From Grifola frondosa (Eukaryota; Basidiomycota; Agaricomycetes; Polyporales; Grifolaceae), in assembly GCA_001683735.1 (NCBI GenBank), contig LUGG01000004.1, positions 1,364,001 through 1,428,000 on the forward strand: DNA of 64,000 bases. The letters run 5' to 3'. The notes beneath the pieces were generated by a model. It was given only the letters and a program-made list of their open reading frames with translations, was not told where the DNA came from and made no database searches. Position numbers and translations under genes: made by a program. Below are positions 12,538 to 24,667 of the stretch, piece after piece; within the stretch, counting starts at the first letter, position 1; each line of letters starts with the position of its first letter.

Positions 12538-14091
12538 GGACTAGACCGGCCTATTCGAGCTCATCGTGTTTTGCCCCGCGCTCATCGCGAAAACGATGCT
12601 CGTCGTCGTCGGTAAGTACTTTTTTAAAGATAAAAATTGAAATTAAATTAAAAACAATTACAGCACGCATCGAATGTCCTCCGACGCCCGACGTCCCGCA
12701 CGTTCCCTCAATGCCCCCATCCTCACATCGCACGTCTGCCCGAGCATGCGCGCGCGTGCAGGCGTCTAACGTTGATGCGCGCACGCGTCAGCTTTTGGCC
12801 CTCGACACCGCCGCCGCATCTCCTCGCCGTCATGTCTCCCTCTCCCCCACTTGTACCGTGTCCCTCGCACCCCACACCTGCCCGCGTCCACGTCTATGCC
12901 CTGCATCTGTGCTCGCGTCCCTCGCGCCCGCGCTCCACACTCGCCCGCGCTCCACACTCGCCCGCGCCCCGCAGTATGCCCGTCGCACCCGCCTCTCACC
13001 CGCGCTCGCGTCTGCGTCCCTCGCCCACCTCCCTTACACCTCTAACCCAAGCTCCACATCTGTGTCACGTCCCTTCCTGCGTCCTGCCGCACCCGCACGC
13101 TCTCTCGCCATGCCTACGTACTCGCGTTGGCCGCCGCATCCACACCCCTGCGTGGCCCGCACAACTCGCCGCGCCCACCTGACGTTGTAGCCGTGCAACT
13201 GCGCCCACGCCGTCATGCGTCATCCCCTGCGCCTCCCTCACACGACGCTCTCGCCTGCGCTCGCCGCCACACCCGCCCCGCAACCACACCCGTGTACCCC
13301 GTGCGCGGCCTGCCCAACTCGCCCATAGACACCCACGCGAACGCGCCGATGGACGACCCCGACGATGCATGGCGATGCCACTAGTGCGCGGCCACGCACT
13401 GGGAAGCGCATGCGGCAGGTGGAAGCGAAGCATGGCGACAGGTGAGTACACCACCTCTTTCGTGCCCGCGCCCCTCGCGACCCACGCCCATGGCCATCTC
13501 TCGCGCGTATATGCCTGTATCTGCACTCGCGCACCTTCTCCCCCGCCTCCCCTCATGCCCGCCGCGTGCGCCCGTGTCGCGGCCGCCGCCACTCAAACAA
13601 GGCATGTGCATGCGCAGGCCATTTGAAGGATGTAGCACGACGAGGGTGTAGATACATCTAGGTGAGTCTGTGTTTGCATCAGATTGCTAACAAAGTTTGC
13701 TTGTAACACTTGCAGTACCAGCTTCCTCGCCCGCATTGCGTGGTGTACCACAGCCTGCACCTGTCCCCCTCGCCCGCGCGTTGCGGCCCACGTCCACGGC
13801 CTCCTCGTGTCCACGCTCTGAGCTCGCGCCCGCACCGCATTCCTATGCTTCGGTTTGCCCCCCGCCAGTGCCCGCACAGAATCCTCATGCTTCCATCCGC
13901 GCTCGTCTTCATGCAACTCTGGTACTCTTCGCGCGCAATTTGCACTATAAGACCTGATGGTGGGCAGCAAACAACCCACCCCCGTATGGCTGAGCCCCGA
14001 GGAAGCAGACAGGGTATGTCTTCTCCTCTCTGATATTGCCTAATATTCTGACTTACTGCCATGCACTCCCAGCCATGGGCTCAGTTTGCAC

Positions 14092-15118
14092 TAGGGCTCC
14101 GAATCGTAACGTAAATACGCTGTACGGCCTGTTCGTAACCGGTTACGCTCCGTATCATATACAGTTCGGAAGTTGCCGAGACGCTACGGGTCCGGTATGC
14201 ATTTCCTGTATTGTTTCTGTATTGTTACAGTTCGATGACCGTATTTACGATTTCTACAAGCTTTCCAAGTCCTTTCAAATGTGCGGTTTTTTTAATTGAG
14301 CTCTTATAATCCTCAATCACATCTGCTTCTCGTAAATACTGCAGTTGAGCTGAAACCAGTATGAGATCCACACTTTTGAATTTTTCGTGTGACACTGTCA
14401 TTGCCAGCTGCTCTCTAGGTCCATGTCACGTATCGCATACAGTTCAACATTTTATGGTGTGACTAGTAAGATATCCCCCGAGTCCCATGACTGGCACCAT
14501 TCATCCCATGCTGGTGTCCATGTTAGTGTAATCTAATGGTTGTTACTGTGTATAGATGGAAGACCTCGATCAGGGTCATCTAGTATTGTCCGATGTGATT
14601 GTTCAAGCATGGAGCAGCGGTAAGTACTAAGTGGTCCAATATCATAAATCTGCTGTAACATATAACAGCAAAATGAAACACAACTGATGTCTTGATGATA
14701 CCCGGTATGCTCCCTACCTTTTTTTGGTATTTTATCTTCTCCGATTCAGCTACGAGGCTCCACCGTTGCTGTCGAGCACATTTTCCGTGGTGGTTGTGAT
14801 ACAATCTCTTTGCGGCAAGCAAGTTTAAAGCCGGAAACTATTTCGGAAGTTGATGCAAGTGAAACACAGCTTATTGCTTGGTCGTCGGGAGTTCAAACGG
14901 GCGGTGTGCACAGATGAAGCTCTATCTAGAATACTTCTAAGTTACAAATATTGCTAAAGACTCGATTACCGTAAATACGGCTGTCTGTACGGTTATGGGG
15001 ACATACGGGCCGTCCCGTATACGGAGTCACGTGTAATTTCTTAGTAATTTGATGGGCCGTATAAATTACGCAACGTAATTTCATGCCCGGATGCGTATAC
15101 GGTATGCTCGGAGCCCTA
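14092..15118. mobile_element. hAT-like MITE, 1,027 bp (copy A)
   Basis: Non-autonomous element with terminal inverted repeats TAGGGCTCCGA (left) and its complement ending GGAGCCCTA (right), flanked by an exact 8-bp direct repeat GTTTGCAC at 14,084-14,091 and 15,119-15,126. Eight-bp target duplications and T/CAGGG-type ends are typical of hAT transposons. Subterminal CCGTAT and ACGGCC motifs recur near both ends, as hAT transposase-binding sites often do. There is no transposase ORF. Copies of identical length, with the same target duplication, sit in B and D. Confidence 0.85.
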
Positions 15119-15198
15119 GTTTGCACATTCACTGCACATGCGGCGTGCTCAGGACAAGTTGTCCTACTCAATCAATTACTTGAACCTTGTATATACTA

Positions 15199-15358
15199 TC
15201 AAGTTTATAAAAATTGCTAACCTATTAATTCAACCTGTGCATTCACATTTATAAATGTCAACAATCTATACTGTAACTCTATAATTACTTATCTATAATG
15301 TATAATAGATGGATTGATGATTAATAGTTCAGATGACGAGTTTAGTGCTTTACATAGA
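15199..15358. repeat. AT-rich subterminal repeat, 5' side (copy A)
   Basis: About 160 bp (TATAAATGTCAACAATCTAT ... TTTAGTGCTTTACATAG) related to the two tail repeats at 43,194-43,646 of copy D. Relative to the element it is in the opposite orientation, so it forms an imperfect inverted subterminal repeat with the 3' tail. Confidence 0.65.
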
Positions 15359-15684
15359 TAGACGCTCAATCTCCTGCCTTTTTGAGATATGTTAGATTTA
15401 CAATCACATATGTTTTTCTCCTTCCGCAACATATGTCATAGCATCATACTGACTTCCAAAAACATTGATGATATGTTTTATGTCATGTTTTATCATGCAA
15501 AACATTTGTTTTGCGATTAGAGGCATGACAAAGATCACGTGCATTTGACATATGTTTTATCTCCGTATGTTTTTCTCAGCCACCCGATAAGAAAAGTAAG
15601 GATCTCACATACAAAATTATCTTACTGAGTAAGAACAAAGTTGTTACCTGGTTGTATTGGACCGTAACCCTAACCTAGAAATTT

Positions 15685-15729
15685 CGTTCCCACGGATACA
15701 AAATTTTGTATTGAAAAAACGTTCCCACG
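15685..15729. promoter_or_regulatory. Iteron-palindrome-iteron site near 5' end (copy A)
   Basis: Two identical direct 10-mers CGTTCCCACG at 15,685-15,694 and 15,720-15,729 flank a perfect 16-bp palindrome ATACAAAATTTTGTAT at 15,696-15,711, about 85-130 bp from the element terminus. The layout resembles binding sites of rolling-circle Rep proteins. The function is inferred from position and symmetry only. Confidence 0.5.
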
Positions 15730-15784
15730 ACTAATGGGATGAAAAGTGCGTTTCAAGATTTGGCTGGGGACCTCGCCTATAAGA

Positions 15785-15812
15785 ACGATTAATTCATTCC
15801 TCATCAATCGTA
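15785..15812 (-). repeat. 5' terminus with terminal inverted repeat (copy A)
   Basis: On the minus strand the element starts TACGATTGATGAGGA. The first 27 nt can fold back (ACGATT ... AATCGT). The plus-strand end, CCTCATCAATCGTA, abuts helicase sequence of copy B (ATCTGCCTTTG) with no intervening base. Confidence 0.8.
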
Positions 15813-18800
15813 ATCTGCCTTTGTGCAAGACTTATACCGAAGATTGTCCAATGCTGTTCGCAATTTAGCATCATCTGAATTTTGTGCCCGCTGTCTCATA
15901 TTTTCTCTCAATATAACAACAGTTGTTACCTGATGCCAGAGTGCTTTACCAATAGAGGCTTCCTGTTGAGTATAGCTACTGGTCGTATGTATCACACGTC
16001 CCACTTTGTGAGAGAAAAGAGTGTTGCTATTCACTGGAGGTGGAAGCTGTGCAAAGTCACCTGCAAATATCATATTGATTCCACCGAACGGTTGACCTTC
16101 ATTTTTGAGCGCTTTGCACATCTTCTCACAAATAGTATATAAGCTGTTACAATCAACCATCGATACCTCATCCAAGAATATGTATTCCACATTTTGTAGT
16201 CTCTCTCTGACTGCAAGTAAAGTTGCTACAGATTCTGATCCATGTTGACGTAATCCTAATATGGAATGATAAGTTGATCCACCAATTAATGCAGCAGCAG
16301 AGCCTGTCGGTGCAAGACATATAAATCTATATCCCTCCTTACGCTCACCAAAGAAATGTATCAAGGCTTTGATCACCTGAGATTTTCCTGTTCCAGCCAT
16401 ACCGCCTAGATACATTTTCAATTGTTCGCCACTTTGCTGAGATGCATGATTGGCCACAATTCTAAAGCACGTTCCTGAGCTTCATTCAGGCTGAACTTCT
16501 TGACTGTATTATCAATAAGAGCTTGGGCATGTTTGTCCTTAGCTTTGAAAGATTTGTCCAGATAAGATTGATCAATAACTTCAACGGTGTTAACAAACTT
16601 ATTTTCTGGAAGGCCTGTTTTTGGATTGACAGGATTCTTCTGGCTTGCTTGAGCTTCTCGTGCATTGAGAATTTCTTGTCGTTTGTTTGCCAGCAAGGTC
16701 TTCCATTCAGTAGCTGTTTTTCCATCTCCATTTTGAAATTGATTTGGTACTAGATTAGACTCTGAGTCAGAACCATCAATCATTGGATCCATCCATCCAG
16801 CACCTAACATTATGTGTTCAGCTTGTAGCATGTGACTTTGCCGAGTGAGCTCTGATTGACTGACATTAGTCCAAAGATTATCATTCAGAGTGTCCATTAA
16901 CTCCCGTACATCAATGTCATTACTTTCATTTAAATATTGAGTGTCAAAGTCATCAAGTAACTGATTATCTGCTTCAAAGGGAAGATCATTGTTTCCATTA
17001 TTACGTTTACGCATGGCACAAAAATCATCTCTTGTATCATTGCATTCATATCTTATATGAAAGAATTTCATGATTTCTAACTGACAATCATCAAATGTAT
17101 GCTCTATGAAAATATCATTCCATTGCAAATCTTTGTCAGGTTTTAGGTCATGACCAGTGCGCCATGGCTTAAATAAAGCCAACATTGTCATACAATAATC
17201 TTCACGGTTGCCAGTGTCCTGTCGGGGTAATGATCCTCCTACAAAGTTAGGCACAAAACTGTCTTCCTCTGGTAATAAAGAAACATGATGTGTCTGATAT
17301 TAAGGATGATCACGAGTAAATGGTGCATACTTTGGATTTATTTTTATTATGTGATTCAGCATTTGAGATATGTATAGCTTCTTTTGCACTTTTAGAAGTA
17401 AGTAGGAGTTCATCCTCACTCTCATCATCATAATTAGCTATTGTATCCACATCATTATCACCCATCAACACAGATTGAGAATAATTGATATCAAATGTAG
17501 GATTAATATCATAATTATCTTCAAAGTCATCGCATCCATCTTCAGCTATGTTAATATCACCATTGACAATTTTGTTTTTGGATATTCTCTGTTTATTGGC
17601 CCGTCTGATCCAATCATATAATGATATGTGATCATATTTCAAGGGTCGATAAATATAGTCTGATACTGCTGATAGTGCCACCACCTTGCCTTTAACATTA
17701 CCTAGAACAACTTTATCCGGTGTTTGATCCAATGAAGGCTGTTCCCAAGCAGAGTTAACCTGATTAATATAACTTCTCCAAAAGCATATGCGGAATTTAT
17801 GACTTGTATAATGATCCTTATGTTTCAGTAAGTATAACGAGGCCATAGGTCCACCTATTTCAGAACTAGCTGTCAAACTGTTAACAATTTTGGTAATAAG
17901 TGACCTAGCCTTTTCCTTACTGCTCTGATCGCCTGTCACAATGTCTGCATATCGATCAAATACTTTTTGAACAGCCTGAAACATGATGTGTGTCTTCAAT
18001 GGGGTTTTGGTGATATAATCAGCAACATAAGCAATTACTGATTTGATGGCTGTGCCTGAAAGTAAGCTTGTGACATCAGTATTACACCTTAAGAGATATG
18101 TCACCGTTGGGGTCACAGTATTAATCCATGCCTCCCCCTTTTTCATATTAAGAGCACCTGTAGCAGGATCAACCGTAGTCTCCAAATATGTTTCCCTTGG
18201 AAATCTAGCTTTACAGTTACCCAGCTTATTGATACAACCTCTAGAATTGCCATCTTTATCACCATCCCGATACTTTCTACATGAGTGACGGTTAGATAAA
18301 TACATTAGCTCATCCACAATATTAGTGAATTGTTTCCACCAGCTATTGTAACTTTCACAATCGTTACAATTTTGACAATCTTTATTAGAACATTTTGGAG
18401 GTGGAGCATTGGGTAAAGACTCAGTAGGAGGATGTCGATCAGGATTGGCTGCATTGGTTTCTTCAATTGTTGTCCTCACATCTTCCATTGTGCCATTCAT
18501 AAATTCACCAATCTGTACACTCTCTAAATATTCCACCATATGTTTCTGGAAATCAGAGTTTGGATCCATAATGCGATCACGAATCTCTTGTGGAGTTAAT
18601 CCACCCTGAATCCATATTAACATGTGCATGTGTAAAGTGAGCCGACCCTGTTGCTCCACAGTGCCATAGTATCCAGCAGTATCACCATAAATACCTCGAC
18701 GGTCCAATCCTACTCCTAGTACATGTGTCAGAAATAATTCCACCATCATTTTGAAAAATCTAGCCCCTGCAACTGGGTTATTGGCTATAAGTCTGAATCT

Positions 18801-21788
18801 CTCATCCTTACTTCTGAATTGTGGTTTAAATACCTCATCCTTGTCTGCAAAGTACAATGCAATTGAATGATTAATATCTGCAGGTGAGAATGTTATAAAC
18901 CATGAAGGTGCTCCTAAATATGAAGTTAATGTCCAGATTTCATTACACATGTACTTTTTACTTGTCATAGAACCTTTGACACGATATGCCACATGATCCA
19001 GATCATTGATGATTTTAAAACATGCCTTCTCCTCTTCTGTCTCAGGTTTCACTGGTCCTTCTGATAGACGCTTCACCAGATCTGTCAAAGTATCATTGTT
19101 CAAATGTAAAAGATGATCAGCAATATCTGTAAATTTGCTTCGCTCAGCTAAAAGATATCCTGCAGTGGTGGAATTTTTGATCTGTTCATGATTGAAGGCA
19201 ACCAATGGAAACAATGGCTCTAGTTGAAAACGCTTGTCATGATACATTAGCAGTTGTTGTTTGCGTCTCTCTTCAGAAACTCTCTTGTAGCCTGCATTAT
19301 TCTCCAAGCCTCCCAAACCATAGGGAAAGAGCCAAGGAAACATTTGTGGATATAGTTGAGGATTATGGTAAAGACTTTCAGGTACCTTTTCTTGGCCAAT
19401 TCCCAAAACCTTTCCTTGTTTAAAATGCTCAACTGCTCTTGCCCGAACTTCAGAAGGTCGCATTTTCATTAAATTGATCATGTTTTCTCCAGTTAGCCCA
19501 TGAACAACAAAGGGACATCATCAGCACCTTCCTCTGCATCATTATCATTCACTGCAGTGGCTTCAGGATCTTATGGAGAAGTGATATGACTGAGTATAAT
19601 CAACCATTACAGGTGGAACATCTTCAGGATAGGATGAGAGATTAGCGTAAGAAATGTTAAGGTCAGCATAATCAACATGATTAAGTTTGAGCCATTTCAA
19701 AGCTTCAGCAACTTTATTACGTCTAACCAACGGAATACTTTATAATCCTGTGATGTTGGCATGTTAGGACCCAAAAATAAAAATGCTAAAACTTCATCTA
19801 ATTCTTCTCGTTGGAGGTAACACCGAATAAATTTTAGGCATGGGGATTGAATGACTCAAAACATTGGCCTTCATTTTAGACATACCAGAAACCTGAACCT
19901 TGACAATGCAATGATTATGTTTGACCCGAGCAATAAGCATTTTTTCAGTCCATGTTAAATTTTGAAGCTGAGGTGGTACTTCTCCAATCCATAAACCATT
20001 TGCCAAAGCATCCGGTGGACAAATTCCTTTTTCCATATGACTGTTACATTCAAAACATATGTCTTTACAGTTTGCAAAAGTACTGGACCAGCTATTTCTT
20101 TGACAGGGTCATCCTCTGAATGGCGTTCCAATCTTGTCATGGGTTGATCAGGTGTTAGAATAGCCATGTTGAATTTACAATCAGCCAGTTTTTTCATTTT
20201 TGAAGAAAGACTTAATCTTCCCGCAAATAGCACAGCCAGACTCAGCAAACTTATCAGGATTAATGTCTTGAACAAATCCTTCAATTGTAGAGTGTAGTAA
20301 ACTAAACTCGGGAGTTTCCGGTGGAAACCTGAATTGAGTTTGATTATCTGAATATGTTGCAAATGTGTTCTATGATGATGTAGTCGCTCAAGATTGCTTT
20401 TAACAGACTTGATCTTTTTAAATACGATACAAACTTTGGACATGTATCACATACATGCTGTAGTAAAACTTCTTGCCTTATTGCATTTTTCTTAGGTGTT
20501 CTGGAAGGAACAGATAAACCATGAGACTGACATAAGATTTTCAATGAATGACCTGGTAAACGTGTGGCCAGTACTGCCAAAGAAATATCTGTCATCACAT
20601 GTATCTGCCTCTTTATTCATTTCAGATAACACAGATTTAGGACCATAAGTTACGAACTTATACCGAGCATTATCAGTTAACAATGTTGTATCTTCTACAT
20701 AAGGATGTATTTCATCTGAAGACCAAGTGCGAGATTTCTTGCTATGAGCAGCACCACCACTTGTTGCATGTTAGAAAATGATTTAATATATACTTTAATA
20801 GGTTTGTGTGAGTAGTGAACTGTATACACCAATCTATCAAGTAAACATATAATCCATGTTTTTGTTTATGCAAAACAACAAAATCATGTCGCCGATAAAC
20901 ATGACGATAAAAGGAAATTTTGACTTCTAGAATTAAATCTGACACTGACATGTAATAAGAAGCTATTGAATGTATTAAAGGTGAACATAATAATATAGAT
21001 GTAGGCCGTATTACTATAGAGATACATTCTTGCATGATAAGTTTTATCATATGATTATTACAATCGCTATGTCTATCACGTGACATAGACAATATTGAGT
21101 GATAACCTCATCCCTAGTGAAATACACTATTATCTCTGTTCTATGTATGAACGTCTTGGTTGCATCCATAATAATGGTGGTTTTTACTTTGCCTATATCA
21201 GGCAGGTCATATACTTGAGAGTAGCCGTCTCTACTCTACCCACAGGGGGACGGTGCATACTTGAGAGTAGCCGTCTCTACTCTGCCTATATCAGGCAGGT
21301 CGCATACTTGAGAGTAGCCGCTCTACTCTGCCTATATCAGGCACGCGCATACTTGAGAGTAGCCGCTCTACTCTGCCTATATCAGGCACGATCGCATACT
21401 TGAGAGTAGCCGCTCTACTCTGCCCATATGGGGCACGGTCGATACTTGAGAGTAGCCGTCTCTACTCTGCCCATATGGGGCACGGTCAAATACTTGAGAG
21501 TAGCCGTCTCTACTCTGCCCATATGGGGCACGGTTGCATACTTGAGAGTAGCCGTCTCTACTCTACCACAAGGGGCATGGTCGCATACTTGAGAGTAGCC
21601 ACCTCTACTCTACCCACAAAGGGCACGGTTATATTTTTCATAGTGGCCGCCTCCACATAATTTTTAATCGATATCAATCGCCTGATGTCTGTGAAAGATG
21701 TGTCATATTTAATGTCAACATTGCAAGACCATATGACTACACCAAAGCACAGAGTGGCAGGCCATAGATAGGACCAATGAATACGCAT
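15813..21788 (-). pseudogene. Helitron Rep-helicase gene, copy B
   Basis: Same architecture as in A, from ATG at 21,786-21,788 down to the truncation at 15,813. The central piece 19,481-17,310 is 723 codons long and holds the whole Rep domain: HUH signature HMHM at 18,621-18,632, YVADYITK at 18,005-18,028. A TAA nonsense codon (17,300-17,302), shared with copy C, replaces the CAA seen in A. A further piece 17,254-16,418 and then 16,457-15,813 carry the helicase: Walker A at 16,381-16,406 and DEVSMVD near 16,155-16,180. Frame changes occur near 16,465 and at several places between 19,500 and 20,760 in the DUF6570-like part. The last helicase motifs are absent because of truncation. Confidence 0.85.
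21189..21629 (-). repeat. 48-bp minisatellite, copy B (about 9 units)
   Basis: Same 48-bp units as in copy A, with palindromic cores GCCTATATCAGGC and CCCATATGGGGC on the plus strand alternating with the AGAGTAG/CTACTCT hairpin. Several units have lost one base, so the 16-residue peptide is not continuous here. Confidence 0.85.
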
Positions 21789-21947
21789 GTTGAGTTAATG
21801 ATGTTGAAAGAGCAACTGTCAAAAAGAAGTGTAAAGAAAAGACGACATCAAACTGGTCAATGGATCAAAAACTTATTTAAGCTCCGCAACTCCGGATAAC
21901 TCCGTCTCAATTCAATTAAAGAAATGTTGAAGAAAACCATATTTAAT

Positions 21948-22193
21948 CTACATCTCTATGATAGGTAATCTAATAAAGTTGTAGTACAGGATGTGAAATG
22001 CACCATGCATATCTAAACCTGAATAGGTAATAGCAATAAAGCCAGAGGGGATGTTAACTGAATCAGAAAAATTGACTAAAGAATCACCAGAAGATGAAAT
22101 GACCATGGCATCTCCTTCATCCTCAACATCAACATGACCTCTATAAGATGCACCAGAGGTGTCTGAGCTTGCAAGAGGGTGTGTGACAGACAT
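21948..22193 (-). CDS. Small acidic ORF in the element (copy B)
   Basis: 81 codons from ATG at 22,193. It is identical to the copy A ORF until a one-base loss near the C-terminus, which changes the last residues. No recognised domain. Confidence 0.3.
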   Translation of the reverse strand: MSVTHPLASSDTSGASYRGHVDVEDEGDAMVISSSGDSLVNFSDSVNIPSGFIAITYSGLDMHGAFHILYYNFIRLPIIEM

Positions 22194-22627
22194 TCTATGA
22201 TTTTAATTAGTTCAGGAAACATGATAGGAGTATTGAAGATAGCACTGACATGATCACAATATCAGATATGTCTCACAGTGTTTTGACAAGGCCAAAGATG
22301 ACTATTGGAAATCTGAAACATGAGATGAAGTCAAAAGGGGAATAACTACAGTCTACAAGCTTACCAGTCAAGTAAATGGACAAGAAGAACAATAGACAGA
22401 GATTTTGAGCAATTGTGAGGGTCTATAGGGGTCAAGAACACCTGGTTTGGTCTAATTACAGGCTATAGACATAGTAGATACATACCTTGGGCCCTATAGT
22501 CACTGAGTTCCAAGATAGAAATCAAGGATTGCCAATGAAGATGCTTGGAAGTAAGTCGCAAATTTGCCGAACGTTAAGCGCTGAATAGGCGCGCTCGAGC
22601 GCACAGTGGAAGCTGGCAGCCACCGAG

Positions 22628-22691
22628 GATGACGTAGATGCGGTCGTCGACGTATCGAAATGGATGCGTCGATGACCGGATCTACGTCATC
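22628..22691. repeat. 64-nt palindrome 1 (copy B)
   Basis: Identical to the 12,058-12,121 palindrome. Confidence 0.85.
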
Positions 22692-23045
22692 GGACTAGAC
22701 CGGCCTATTCGAGCTCATCGGCTTTTGCCCCACACTCATCACGAAAACAATGCTCGTCGTTGTCAGTCGCTTTTTTTAATTGAAATAACATAACAAAGAA
22801 TTTATATACTATAACTGTCATAAATGAGCGCTTTCAGACGAACCTAATACGAAGAGAATCTGTCAAGAATTGAGGGAGGAATAAAGGATAAAACATATGG
22901 TGGCTGAAACCAAAACATACCAAAAGCGGTATGTTTTCCAAAAATATGATAAATCTAGTATAGATGGATGCCGATGCAGCCACTGGGCGACTCGGCGTAT
23001 TAGGCGCCCGACTGCCACAAGGAACACATCGGTCCGCCCAGACCA

Positions 23046-23108
23046 ATGACGCAGCTCCGGTCGTCGACGTATCGAAATGGATGCGTCGACGACCGGATCT
23101 ACGTCATC
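23046..23108. repeat. 63-nt palindrome 2 (copy B)
   Basis: Identical to the 12,475-12,537 palindrome. Confidence 0.85.
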
Positions 23109-24667
23109 GGACTAGACCGGCCTATTCGAGCTCATCGTGTTTTGCCCCGCGCTCATCGCGAAAACGATGCTCGTCGTCGTCGGTAAGTACTTTTTTAAAG
23201 ATAAAAATTGAAATTAAATTAAAAACAATTACAGCACGCATCGAATGTCCTCCGACGCCCGACGTCCCGCACGTTCCCTCAATGCCCCCCATCCTCACAT
23301 CGCACGTCTGCCCGAGCATGCGCGCGCGTGCAGGCGTCTAACGTTGATGCGCGCACGCGTCAGCTTTTGGCCCTCGACACCGCCGCCGCATCTCCTCGCC
23401 GTCATGTCTCCCTCTCCCCCACTTGTACCGTGTCCCTCGCACCCCACACCTGCCCGCGTCCACGTCTATGCCCTGCATCTGTGCTCGCGTCCCTCGCGCC
23501 CGCGCTCCACACTCGCCCGCGCTCCACACTCGCCCGCGCCCCGCAGTATGCCCGTCGCACCCGCCTCTCACCCGCGCTCGCGTCTGCGTCCCTCGCCCAC
23601 CTCCCTTACACCTCTAACCCAAGCTCCACATCTGTGTCACGTCCCTTCCTGCGTCCTGCCGCACCCGCACGCTCTCTCGCCATGCCTACGTACTCGCGTT
23701 GGCCGCCGCATCCACACCCCTGCGTGGCCCGCACAACTCGCCGCGCCCACCTGACGTTGTAGCCGTGCAACTGCGCCCACGCCGTCATGCGTCATCCCCT
23801 GCGCCTCCCTCACACGACGCTCTCGCCTGCGCTCGCCGCCACACCCGCCCCCGCAACCACACCCGTGTACCCCGTGCGCGGCCTGCCCAACTCGCCCATA
23901 GACACCCACGCGAACGCGCCGATGGACGACCCCGACGATGCATGGCGATGCCGCACTAGTGCGCGGCCACGCACTGGGAAGCGCATGCGGCAGGTGGAAG
24001 CGAAGCATGGCGACAGGTGAGTACACCACCTCTTTCGTGCCCGCGCCCCTCGCGACCCACGCCCATGGCCATCTCTCGCGCGTATATGCCTGTATCTGCA
24101 CTCGCGCACCTTCTCCCCCGCCTCCCCTCATGCCCGCCGCGTGCGCCCGTGTCGCGGCCGCCGCCACTCAAACAAGGCATGTGCATGCGCAGGCCATTTG
24201 AAGGATGTAGCACGACGAGGGTGTAGATACATCTAGGTGAGTCTGTGTTTGCATCAGATTGCTAACAAAGTTTGCTTGTAACACTTGCAGTACCAGCTTC
24301 CTCGCCCGCATTGCGTGGTGTACCACAGCCTGCACCTGTCCCCCTCGCCCGCGCGTTGCGGCCCACGTCCACGGCCTCCTCGTGTCCACGCTCTGAGCTC
24401 GCGCCCGCACCGCATTCCTATGCTTCGGTTTGCCCCCCCGCCAGTGCCCGCACAGAATCCTCATGCTTCCATCCGCGCTCGTCTTCATGCAACTCTGGTA
24501 CTCTTCGCGCGCAATTTGCACTATAAGACCTGATGGTGGGCAGCAAACAACCCACCCCCGTATGGCTGAGCCCCGAGGAAGCAGACAGGGTATGTCTTCT
24601 CCTCTCTGATATTGCCTAATATTCTGACTTACTGCCATGCACTCCCAGCCATGGGCTCAGTTTGCAC

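Larger units (their letters stand above)
12000..14083 (+). repeat. C-rich dispersed segment carried by copy A
   Basis: GC-rich, strongly C-biased segment with two approximately 64-nt palindromes (entered separately), an intron-like stretch at about 12,612-12,662 (GTAAGTACTTTTTT to ACAATTACAG) and further donor-like AGGTGAGT sites near 13,442 and 13,661, with an acceptor-like CTTGCAG near 13,715. Related segments occur outside the element at 3,690-3,994 and 55,640-57,200, and degenerately in copy E, so this is a genomic repeat that the Helitron carries. Long open frames here (for example 12,393-13,190) are compositional: nearly all six frames are open in C-rich text and none shows a domain. 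It may be the 5' part of a spliced host or element transcript captured long ago. Confidence 0.55.
3995..15812 (-). mobile_element. Helitron-type element, copy A (3' truncated)
   Basis: 11.8-kb copy of the large rolling-circle transposon, oriented with its 5' end at 15,812. That terminus, read on the minus strand, is TACGATTGATGAGGA, identical to the 5' end of copy D. At the left edge, homology to D stops at about 3,995, a few codons before the end of the helicase gene, so the peptidase gene, tail repeats and 3' terminus are missing. Contents from the 5' end: iteron site, subterminal repeat, hAT-like MITE, C-rich palindrome segment, small ORF, minisatellite, Rep-helicase. The stretch 11,630-12,000 holds no recognisable gene. 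Copies A and D share many base substitutions in the helicase region that B and C lack. Confidence 0.85.
22575..24659 (+). repeat. C-rich dispersed segment carried by copy B
   Basis: Near-identical to the segment at 12,000-14,083, including the intron-like stretch (GTAAGTACTTTTTT ... ATTACAG, about 23,183-23,233). It differs from A by a few one-base C-run length changes and small indels (for example GCCGCACTAG versus GCCACTAG). No domain seen in any frame. Confidence 0.5.

Noticed and set aside
12393..13190. 265-codon open frame, and overlapping long frames on both strands in the C-rich segments of A, B and D
   Set aside because: Nearly all frames are open because of C-rich composition; the peptides are low-complexity Pro/Arg/His/Ala with no domain, and frames change with C-run length between copies.
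15668..15676. CCCTAACC, a telomere-like motif near the element 5' end
   Set aside because: It occurs once per copy, not in an array; insertion into a telomere is not supported.
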